Part shown: in pieces, positions 6,901 to 12,712 of the stretch
Numbering within the stretch: the stretch's first letter is position 1
How the letters are laid out: each line of letters starts with the position of its first letter
Program-made: the position numbers and the translations under genes
From: CAZWSE01 sp964636575
GTDB lineage: Bacteria > Pseudomonadota > Alphaproteobacteria > Rhodobacterales > Rhodobacteraceae
Reading direction: 5' to 3'
Length of the DNA stretch: 12,712 bases
Assembly (NCBI GenBank): GCA_964636575.1
Contig: CAZWSE010000096.1
Coordinates: 1 to 12,712, forward strand
Notes under the pieces: generated by a model
What the model was told of the DNA's origin: nothing
The model's input: only the letters and a program-made list of their open reading frames with translations
Database searches by the model: none

Positions 6901-9237
6901 CTATGCGGGAAGGGCACCGCGGTGTTGAATACGGTGCCAGACAAGCATCGCAATGGTCAGCCCGATCGCAGCAAAATGGATCGTCTCAGGCCGCATCAGG
7001 ATGCCAACCGCCAAGGCTAAACGCACAAACACCCAAGCCATGTTCAAGGGACCGGAATCGTATCGCGCAAGGGCACTGGCCACCAGATAAAGCGCAAGGA
7101 TCAAACGCGCCATCAGCCACAACATTGCCGCCCAAGAAACCCCGTTTTCATACCCCGGCAAGGGGCTGCCATTTGAGCTTGAGGGGTCGATCAAGGCTTG
7201 ATCGATCAGCAAGATTTCAGGGTAAAAGGCAAAGACAAACGGGATCGTAAACATCACAATCCCCGACCGCACAGCACTAAAACCGGTGCGCATCGGATCA
7301 GCCTTGGTAATGGTTGCCGCCGCAAAGGCTGCCAAAGCGACAGGCGGGGTGATCGCGCTGGCCACGGCAAAGTAGAAGATGAACATATGCGCCGTCAGGG
7401 TCGCAATCCCGAGGCCCACCAACAAAGGCCCCATCAGCAAAGCCACGTTGATGTAGGCAGGAACCGCAGGCATCCCCATGCCCAACAAAACCGCCAACAG
7501 CATCGTGATAAAGAGCGCGATGAACTGGAACAGAGCAGACCCGCTGCCACCCAGATCAAGGGCAAGCAAGAAGCTGAGTACATCGACCGCCACAAACTTG
7601 GACAGACCCGTGAAGCTAAGACAGACATCGATTACGGTCACCGCAAGGAACATCAAGTAAAGGGTGGAAATGGTGATCCCGGCTTCGGCCATCGCATCCA
7701 GCACCAATCGGGGTTTGGCCCGAAAGGTCTTATCCAAGAACAAGAGCACTGTCACAAATGCCGCCGCCCACCATCCCGTCGCACCTGCATCGCCCGCGGC
7801 ATTCTGGAACACTTGGAAAATCCACGGCAGGTTCACAGCGCGGCAGCTGTCACCGTTGATAATTTGCTCAACACCGAACAAGGCTCCGAATGGTCCACAC
7901 CCGATCCCGTCCTTTGGGGTCAGCAGCAGAACGAGGATCAGCAATATCGGCAGGAAAATCTGACACAGATGCAAAAGGTCGGTTTTGGAAAACCGCATGT
8001 CATCTGTCAGCTCACCCAAGGCCGGAATGTTCTGTTTCCGCGATTGAAAAACAGCCGACAGAAACAGACAGAAAAAGTAAGCAAGCGCAGGCAAGGCCGC
8101 CGCCACGATGATGTCGCGGTACGGCACAGCGGTAAGGGCCGCGAGGATAAACGCAGCGACCCCCATCACAGGCGGCATGACCGACCCACCAGACGACGCT
8201 GCCGCTTCGACACCGCCCGCAAAGACTTTTGAGAACCCGCGCTTTAGCATCATCGGAATGGTCAGAACACCCGTTGACAGGACGTTGACAACAGGGCCGC
8301 CTGTGATCGTGCCGAACATAGCAGACGACACAATCGCGGCATGGGCAGGTCCGCCTTTCAACCTTCGGGTCCAGCGGAAAGCCAGCTTGATCAGCGCCTG
8401 CCCGCCCGCGGATTTCCCGAACATGGCACCCAGAATGATATAGGGGAACACCATGTTCATGATCACATTCATGAACCGCCCCAGCATACCAGAGGCATTG
8501 TTCACAAGCGCATCATGCACATTCGGGCGACCATCGAGAAAGGTTCGAGGCTCGCCGCCAAGTTTGGTCATAAGGTACTTGTTGATGTCCTCGGGGCCGT
8601 GGAAATACCACACCAATACCGTCGCAAAGGTATAAAGCGCGACGAGCATCGAAATCAGGACCAAAGGCAAGCCCCAGACCTTGATGTTATACCCCAAAAA
8701 AACCAGGATCGACGCGCCCATGATCGCAACCAGCCAGATACCGGTGGTCGACACGCACTTTGGATCATCAACAGTATCCGGCGCAGGCAGACCCATGTCT
8801 TGGGCAAAGGCAATTTCGGCCTCAAGCGTTTCTGCAATCAGGCGGGCGCGTTCTCCGTTCAGGGTATCGATCAGGCAAACACTGTCGATCTCAATCAGAT
8901 AGGTGATAGAGATCGCAGCCGCCGACACAACCAAGGCCACATCCATGAAAAGCCCTAAGGGCGCACGCCGCGTCCCCCGCCAATCGCGCCACATTGAATG
9001 CTTTGCCGCAACGATTGCCATCATGACGAAAAAGACGATCGGGAAAAACCATTCGGTCGCGAAACTGCGGACTTTCAGGGTCTCGTTCCCGGCCAAACCG
9101 CGCCAGAAATCATCCCACCCAGGGATCGTCGGCATCGAATTGAGGATCCCTAGAAAGACGAACACCAAGGCCAGAACGTAAACCGTGGTATTGGGGAAAA
9201 TATTCAGACGCTTCTTGGTTTCGGTATCTTCGGACAT
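6901..9237 (-). CDS. TRAP transporter fused permease, TAXI-associated
   Basis: Inner-membrane subunit of a TAXI-type TRAP transporter, in which the small (DctQ-like) and large (DctM-like) subunits are fused. TRAP transporters use an ion gradient, not ATP, to import ligand delivered by a periplasmic receptor. The 778-residue product is highly hydrophobic, with N-terminal membrane segments near residues 15-35, 63-80, 97-117, 166-183 and 190-212, then the large-subunit core. Core signatures are GGPVVNVLSTGVLTIP (313-328), EAAASSGGSVMPPVMGVAAF (344-363), GMGMPAVPAY (586-595) and HMFIFYFAVASAITPPVALA (617-636). Two predicted non-cytoplasmic loops each hold two Cys (121/161 and 447/465). The receptor gene lies 91 nt upstream and the first sulfatase 25 nt downstream, so the imported ligand is probably the sulfatase substrate. 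The ATG at 9237 has only a distant AAGGA upstream, so initiation may be modest. Confidence 0.95.
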   Translation of the reverse strand: MSEDTETKKRLNIFPNTTVYVLALVFVFLGILNSMPTIPGWDDFWRGLAGNETLKVRSFATEWFFPIVFFVMMAIVAAKHSMWRDWRGTRRAPLGLFMDVALVVSAAAISITYLIEIDSVCLIDTLNGERARLIAETLEAEIAFAQDMGLPAPDTVDDPKCVSTTGIWLVAIMGASILVFLGYNIKVWGLPLVLISMLVALYTFATVLVWYFHGPEDINKYLMTKLGGEPRTFLDGRPNVHDALVNNASGMLGRFMNVIMNMVFPYIILGAMFGKSAGGQALIKLAFRWTRRLKGGPAHAAIVSSAMFGTITGGPVVNVLSTGVLTIPMMLKRGFSKVFAGGVEAAASSGGSVMPPVMGVAAFILAALTAVPYRDIIVAAALPALAYFFCLFLSAVFQSRKQNIPALGELTDDMRFSKTDLLHLCQIFLPILLILVLLLTPKDGIGCGPFGALFGVEQIINGDSCRAVNLPWIFQVFQNAAGDAGATGWWAAAFVTVLLFLDKTFRAKPRLVLDAMAEAGITISTLYLMFLAVTVIDVCLSFTGLSKFVAVDVLSFLLALDLGGSGSALFQFIALFITMLLAVLLGMGMPAVPAYINVALLMGPLLVGLGIATLTAHMFIFYFAVASAITPPVALAAFAAATITKADPMRTGFSAVRSGIVMFTIPFVFAFYPEILLIDQALIDPSSSNGSPLPGYENGVSWAAMLWLMARLILALYLVASALARYDSGPLNMAWVFVRLALAVGILMRPETIHFAAIGLTIAMLVWHRIQHRGALPA

Positions 9238-9270
9238 GCTGAAATGAAGGTCCTTACGGCAAATGAAACA

Positions 9271-9293
9271 CCGCCCCCAACAGGCAGGGGCGG
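9271..9293 (-). terminator. Intercistronic GC hairpin between TAXI receptor and permease
   Basis: A 7-bp perfect stem, CCGCCCC pairing with GGGGCGG, with a 9-nt loop; G-U pairs can extend it. On the transcribed (minus) strand it is followed by TGTTTCATTT, only a partial U-run. It lies 35 nt after the receptor stop codon and before the permease. In transport operons such hairpins commonly act as leaky terminators or 3'-end stabilisers, giving more receptor than permease. It is not a convincing full terminator. Confidence 0.6.
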
Positions 9294-9328
9294 CATTGGT
9301 ATCAAAAATCTAGTGTGGCAAAAGGGGG

Positions 9329-10372
9329 TTACCCTTTGGCACAATCTGGGATTTCGTATCCAGCTTCTTCCCAAGCACGAACCGCACCAGGGTGGTACTT
9401 CAGCGGATTGGCCCCACACATGCCCAGACCCGGGTTGTCGTAGTTGACGGAGTTCCCAAACGGCGCTTTCGCCTTCAAATCATCAAGCGATGCGACATAG
9501 GCTTTGACCAGATCGTAAACCAGCGTTTCGTCCATGTCCTTGTGGACGACATCGCCACCAATGGTCGCCATCGCGCGGAAGGTGTCGTCTTCGGACACAA
9601 AGGTCCAGTTGTCACCCAAAGCGGCTTGCGCTTCGGACACCTTCATCTCGGCTGGTGCACTGCCCGGAGCCTTCATGTACTTCTGCATCGCTTCGCTTTC
9701 GTACACGTCCTTCGGCAAAGACCATGCAGTCACCTTACCAGCCGCCCCGATCTGCGACACACGTCCGCTCGGGAACAACTCCGGCAACACAACCGCATCA
9801 GGTTCACCACCGATGATAACAGTAGCGGCTTGACCCCAGTTTGCCTGAATACCGGTGTAGCCTTTGCCATCTTCCATGCCTGTTGCGATCTGAATAATCG
9901 CGCGGGCGTTGGTCAAGGCACCACCACGGGGCGGGCCGTTATAGATGGTGCGACCCTCGAGATCATCCCAACCGCCGATGTTCTTGGAATCAAAAGCAAA
10001 CAAGAAGAAAACACCCAAAGTATAAGGGTAGATAGCGCGCAGGTTAGACGCCAGTTCGGCCCCTTTTTCCTTGCCAAGCGACCCGTAAGGTCCAACGCCG
10101 CGTGCCATCAGAAACGGCAGAATGTGCGGGGCGCTGGCAATATCAGTTTTGCCTTCTGCGACGTTCTGGATAGAGTTGGTCAGCGTTTGACCCTCAGACA
10201 GCTGAATGTTGGCAATGCCAGACGTGCCGGCGATCTCGGTCAAGTGGCTTGGTGCCAAATGAACCGCCCCGCCAGGGGATGCCGTTTCAGCCGTCAGGTT
10301 AGCTTGAGCAAATGCAGGCGATGCAAAGCCTGCCGCAGCGATCAACGCGCTTGCGAAAAAATTCTTGGACAT
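9329..10372 (-). CDS. TAXI-family TRAP transporter solute-binding protein
   Basis: Periplasmic receptor that captures the ligand for the fused permease encoded next. The 347-residue precursor has a Sec signal peptide: MSKNF, a hydrophobic core rich in Ala (residues 6-18), then AFA with likely cleavage after Ala22. The mature part begins with TAETASPGGAVHLAP, corresponding to the Gly-Gly ligand-site motif of TAXI proteins. GWDDLEGRTIYNGPPRGGALTNARAI (about 134-159) matches the second-lobe region, and HPGAVRAWEEAGY ends the family fold. Cys319 and Cys344 could form a C-terminal disulfide. The start at 10372 is set by GGGAGGAAC just upstream; a longer frame from 10414 would mask the signal peptide. 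A promoter and a putative operator lie in the 90-nt gap to the GMC gene. The ligand cannot be read from the sequence; a sulfate ester is inferred from the downstream sulfatases. Confidence 0.94.
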   Translation of the reverse strand: MSKNFFASALIAAAGFASPAFAQANLTAETASPGGAVHLAPSHLTEIAGTSGIANIQLSEGQTLTNSIQNVAEGKTDIASAPHILPFLMARGVGPYGSLGKEKGAELASNLRAIYPYTLGVFFLFAFDSKNIGGWDDLEGRTIYNGPPRGGALTNARAIIQIATGMEDGKGYTGIQANWGQAATVIIGGEPDAVVLPELFPSGRVSQIGAAGKVTAWSLPKDVYESEAMQKYMKAPGSAPAEMKVSEAQAALGDNWTFVSEDDTFRAMATIGGDVVHKDMDETLVYDLVKAYVASLDDLKAKAPFGNSVNYDNPGLGMCGANPLKYHPGAVRAWEEAGYEIPDCAKG

Positions 10373-10374
10373 GT

Positions 10375-10383
10375 GTTCCTCCC
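10375..10383 (-). promoter_or_regulatory. Strong ribosome binding site of the TAXI receptor
   Basis: GGGAGGAAC on the minus strand, directly upstream of the ATG at 10372. It is the best Shine-Dalgarno match in the locus, fits high receptor expression, and rules out the start at 10414. Confidence 0.8.
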
Positions 10384-10402
10384 AGTCGAATATCCTCGGA
10401 GC

Positions 10403-10431
10403 ATGCTTCGTCACTTCTGGGATTCTGTCAA
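10403..10431 (-). promoter_or_regulatory. Candidate promoter of the TAXI receptor-permease-sulfatase unit
   Basis: TTGACA (10426-10431, a perfect -35) and AAGCAT (10403-10408, weak -10) are 17 bp apart on the minus strand, about 30-60 nt upstream of the receptor start. A strong -35 with a poor -10 fits a regulated promoter. It lies 4 bp downstream of the element at 10436-10455. Confidence 0.5.
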
Positions 10432-10435
10432 CGTG

Positions 10436-10455
10436 TTTGTTGCATGTGCCACAAA
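10436..10455. promoter_or_regulatory. Partly palindromic operator candidate, copy 1 (shared with the marR region)
   Basis: Plus-strand TTTGTTGC-ATG-TGCCACAAA. Eight of ten base pairs are symmetric: TTTGT against ACAAA, GC against GC, and A against T. It lies immediately upstream of the receptor -35 box. Fifteen of 20 positions are identical to the element at 12152-12171 beside marR, including TT-GTTGC, TGC and ACAAA. Binding by the neighbouring MarR protein is inference. Confidence 0.6.
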
Positions 10456-10462
10456 TCCAAGC

Positions 10463-12070
10463 TTACCGATCAATCGCCGACTTTGTGATAAACGAAACCG
10501 CACGCGCCCCGATCATCATGGTCGGCGCGTTGGTGTTGCCCGACGTTAGGCGCGGCATAGCCGAGGCATCCGCCACCCTTAGCCCTTCGACACCGCGCAC
10601 ACAAAGCTCAGGCGTCAAAACCGCCATTGGGTCAGCATCCGGCCCCATTTTGGCGGTGCCAACAGGATGGTAGACCGTCTTGGCCCGCCCCCTGATATAG
10701 TCGGTCAAACTGGCATCCGTATCAGGGCCAACAGGCGGCAACTGCCGTTCGGTGGTTACGCTTTGCAAAGCGGGTTGGTCCAACAGGCTCAACGCCAAAC
10801 GCAGCCCCCGCAACGAGGTTTGCACATCTTGGTCGTCAGACAAAACACCAGACCGGAACAGTCCGGGTGAGGTTGGATCAGCAGATCGCAGCTTGATCTC
10901 ACCCCGCGATGCAGGGCGCAGCACACAGATCGAAAACCCGATCCCATGCCCTTCGATAGGCGGCACACCTGGGCCACCACCAAAGGTCGGCATCATGTGA
11001 AACTGAATATCGGGGCGACCACGACCACTTGTGTCGATAAAGCCGCCCGCCTCGATCACATTCGACGTCAACAGCCCGCGTTTGGCAACAAGCCACTTGG
11101 CCAGATGAAAGGCACCGGGCCAGACAGCGTCTTGGCCGTAAATGGAAATCGGATCAGCGGTTTTGGCCTCAACAGGGATAGCGGCATGATCCTGAAAGTT
11201 CTGCCCGACACCAGGCAGATCATGCACCACATCAATGCCCACATCACGCAGATGCGCCCCTGCGCCTAGCCCCGACCGCAACAATATTTGCGGCGTCATC
11301 AAAGCACCTGCCGTCAGAACAACCTCGCGACGGGCGGCAATACGTGACCCGTCGACCAACGCGATTCCTGTCGCACGGCCATCTTTAACAATGACACGAT
11401 CAACGCTGGTACGGCACCGCAGCTCAAGGTTCGGCTTTCGAAGTGAAGGTCGCAAAAAGGCTTTGGTCGCGCTACAACGACGCCCTTTTCGGGTGGTCGT
11501 CTGATAAAACCCCATCCCATCCTGACGGGCACCGTTAAAGTCAGTGCTTTGGGGCATTCCGGCCTCTTGGGTGGCCTTTAGAAACGCGCGTGACAGTGGA
11601 TGATGAAAGCGTGTTTCAGACACAGTCAACGGACCATCACCGCCGTGATATTCCCCTAACAGATCAGTATTGCCTTCCATAGCGCGAAACACGGGCAGAA
11701 CATCGTCATAACCCCAACCGGTACACCCCATCTGAGCCCAGCCGTTGTAGTCATCAGCCTGTCCGCGCACGTAAAGCATTGCGTTGACCGAACTACCACC
11801 GCCCAGCACATAACCTTGGGGCACAAGCCAAGACCGATCATTCAACTGCGGTTCAGGCTCTGACACATATGTTGTGACATCCTTGCCAGCGCGCATCACA
11901 CGAAAGAAGGTGGCGGGGATATGGATCCAAGGGCTGCGATCTTCTCGACCCGCTTCAACCAGCAAAACCGTCGCGCCCGGAATGTCAGCAAGTCCTGCAG
12001 CAACAACGGACCCGGCAGACCCACCGCCAACCACAATATAGTCGAAGGTTTCAATCGGGGCGGCGGGCAC
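10463..12070 (-). CDS. GMC-family FAD-dependent alcohol dehydrogenase/oxidase (choline dehydrogenase-like)
   Basis: Flavoprotein of the glucose-methanol-choline family that oxidises a primary alcohol to an aldehyde. The 535-residue length is normal. Seen: FAD-binding YIVVGGGSAGSVVA (11-24) followed by VEAG (38-41), GGGSSVNAMLYVRG (90-103), AGALMTPQILLRSG (254-267) of the second GMC signature, His468 in VYHPVGTAKMG as catalytic base, and Asn512/Asn514 in GNTNAPT near the active site. There is no signal peptide, so it is probably cytoplasmic or at the inner face of the membrane. The start is a GTG with AAGGTG 7 nt upstream; no nearby in-frame ATG exists. It is divergent from marR and 90 nt upstream of the receptor gene on the same strand. 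In context it may oxidise the alcohol released by the sulfatases. True choline dehydrogenase (BetA) is possible, but no bet genes are nearby. Confidence 0.93.
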   Translation of the reverse strand: MPAAPIETFDYIVVGGGSAGSVVAAGLADIPGATVLLVEAGREDRSPWIHIPATFFRVMRAGKDVTTYVSEPEPQLNDRSWLVPQGYVLGGGSSVNAMLYVRGQADDYNGWAQMGCTGWGYDDVLPVFRAMEGNTDLLGEYHGGDGPLTVSETRFHHPLSRAFLKATQEAGMPQSTDFNGARQDGMGFYQTTTRKGRRCSATKAFLRPSLRKPNLELRCRTSVDRVIVKDGRATGIALVDGSRIAARREVVLTAGALMTPQILLRSGLGAGAHLRDVGIDVVHDLPGVGQNFQDHAAIPVEAKTADPISIYGQDAVWPGAFHLAKWLVAKRGLLTSNVIEAGGFIDTSGRGRPDIQFHMMPTFGGGPGVPPIEGHGIGFSICVLRPASRGEIKLRSADPTSPGLFRSGVLSDDQDVQTSLRGLRLALSLLDQPALQSVTTERQLPPVGPDTDASLTDYIRGRAKTVYHPVGTAKMGPDADPMAVLTPELCVRGVEGLRVADASAMPRLTSGNTNAPTMMIGARAVSFITKSAIDR

Positions 12071-12119
12071 GGCAGGTCACCTTTTTGCAGACAATGGACC
12101 AAGGGAAACGATCTTCTGA

Positions 12120-12148
12120 ACGCTAGCCTGCAAAGCAGACCGCATCAA
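12120..12148 (-). promoter_or_regulatory. Candidate promoter of the GMC gene
   Basis: TTGATG (12143-12148) and TAGCGT (12120-12125) on the minus strand with a 17-bp spacer, 50-78 nt before the GTG start. The boxes are imperfect. The arrangement mirrors the receptor promoter: same spacer, and the shared element 3 bp upstream of the -35. Confidence 0.4.
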
Positions 12149-12151
12149 GAA

Positions 12152-12171
12152 TTCGTTGCGGATGCTACAAA
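12152..12171. promoter_or_regulatory. Partly palindromic operator candidate, copy 2 (marR/GMC intergenic)
   Basis: Plus-strand TTCGTTGC-GGA-TGCTACAAA, matching the copy at 10436-10455 in 15 of 20 positions. It is less symmetric than that copy (6 of 10 pairs). It ends 21 nt before the marR ATG, so a protein bound here would also cover the marR promoter or leader, as expected for an autoregulated MarR gene. On the other strand it lies 3 bp upstream of the putative -35 of the GMC gene. Confidence 0.6.
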
Positions 12172-12192
12172 TTTCGGGTTTCACTCGAGCTT

Positions 12193-12669
12193 ATGGAGAC
12201 CTCTGACCCTCTCGCACCGATCCTCAGTGATGATGCCTTTGATCGCAACCTGAACATCCGCATCTTGCGGCTGGCCACTGCGTTGCAGACCATCTTGCAG
12301 CGCACGACCCTGCGGCACAAAAACGTGACCACGCAAGAATACAGGATCTTCGTCTCCATCGCGCGTCACGGGGCTAGCCACGTGCGAGATCTGTCGCGCA
12401 AAGCCGCCATTGATCCGGCCCATGCCAGCCGCACGATGAAGGCAATGGAAGCCAAAGGATGGCTGGAACGCAGACCTGACCCGAACGACAAACGGCTGGC
12501 TGTGTTTTCAATGACCGATCAAGGACGGGCATTGTTTTTGTCCATATTTCCGGCAGCGGATGCTTTGGCGAAGGACTTTGCAGGCCTGTTCGACGACGAA
12601 GATGCGCTCCGGTTTCGGGACATGCTTGATACAGCACGGGATCACGCAGCGAAACTGTTGAGCGACTAA
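12193..12669 (+). CDS. MarR-family transcriptional regulator
   Basis: DNA-binding regulator of 158 residues, the usual size for a MarR dimer subunit. The winged helix-turn-helix covers about residues 45-115: TTQEYRIFVSIARHG, a helix beginning HVRDLSRKAAID, the recognition helix DPAHASRTMKAMEAKGW, and the wing RRPDPNDKRLAVFSMTDQG with the conserved Asp-x-Arg-like NDKR. Flanking helices (FDRNLNIRILRLATALQ and the C-terminal FRDMLDTARDHAAKL) would form the dimer interface. MarR proteins usually repress divergent genes and release DNA on binding a small, often aromatic ligand; here the divergent target is the GMC gene. The ribosome binding site before the ATG is weak, consistent with low regulator levels. 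It is the only rightward gene in the window. The ligand is unknown. Confidence 0.93.
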   Translation: METSDPLAPILSDDAFDRNLNIRILRLATALQTILQRTTLRHKNVTTQEYRIFVSIARHGASHVRDLSRKAAIDPAHASRTMKAMEAKGWLERRPDPNDKRLAVFSMTDQGRALFLSIFPAADALAKDFAGLFDDEDALRFRDMLDTARDHAAKLLSD

Positions 12670-12712
12670 GCCCGCATTTGCTAGGTTCAACGGGGTTTGT
12701 ATGGTGCCCAGG

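Noticed and set aside
7198..8232. 344-residue open frame on the plus strand
   Set aside because: It is antisense to the TRAP permease; its very Arg/Gln/His-rich composition is what the complement of a hydrophobic membrane protein gives. No motif supports a gene.
9392..10549. 385-residue open frame on the plus strand
   Set aside because: It is antisense to the TAXI receptor and runs across a promoter region; no recognisable domain, and the minus-strand gene is clear.
10463..12070. Calling the GMC enzyme choline dehydrogenase (betA) and the sulfatases choline sulfatase (betC), a bet-type locus
   Set aside because: No betaine aldehyde dehydrogenase or BetI is present, and the sulfatases lack BetC-like sequence around the motif and C-terminus. 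GMC similarity alone does not fix the substrate.
12084..12134. TTTGCAG / CTGCAAA inverted pair, 37 bp apart, in the marR-GMC gap
   Set aside because: Short arms, wide spacing, and one arm overlaps the GMC ribosome binding region; the element at 12152-12171 is a far better operator candidate.
12690..12712. Possible start of a rightward gene (ATG at 12701 after a GGGG)
   Set aside because: Only four codons remain before the window ends, so nothing can be tested.

Overview
The window looks like a chromosomal segment of a marine alphaproteobacterium, most likely Rhodobacterales (Roseobacter group). The reasons are moderate-to-high GC, the protein style, and a TAXI-type TRAP transporter next to sulfatases; this placement is inference, since no phylogenetic marker is present. 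Every gene reads leftward (minus strand) except a MarR regulator at the right edge. No tRNA, rRNA, CRISPR array, transposase or integrase was seen, and coding density is high.

Left part (1-3817). The 5' end of a sugar/glycerol-3-phosphate-type ABC importer ATPase runs off the left edge. Its upstream region carries a LacI-type palindrome next to a plausible promoter. Then comes a tight two-gene central-carbon unit, a divergent type I glyceraldehyde-3-phosphate dehydrogenase followed 3 nt later by a full-length MaeB-type malic enzyme. It has its own recognisable promoter at 3782-3811.

Centre and right (3818-12669). This appears to be a catabolic locus for an organic sulfate ester (or a related phosphate/phosphonate ester). 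In transcription order it has a GMC-family FAD alcohol dehydrogenase, a TAXI-type TRAP solute receptor with signal peptide, a 778-residue fused TRAP permease, and two different formylglycine sulfatases without signal peptides. A divergent MarR regulator begins 122 nt from the GMC gene. The working model is that the TRAP system imports an intact ester, the two cytoplasmic sulfatases cleave it, and the GMC enzyme oxidises an alcohol intermediate, under MarR control. The substrate cannot be read from the sequence.

The most useful new observation is a shared 20-bp, partly palindromic element. It occurs in the marR/GMC intergenic region (12152-12171) and upstream of the TAXI receptor (10436-10455), with 15 of 20 positions identical. 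In both places it lies 3-4 bp upstream of a plausible -35 box, with a 17-bp spacer to a -10 candidate. This ties the GMC gene and the transporter-sulfatase unit into one candidate MarR regulon.
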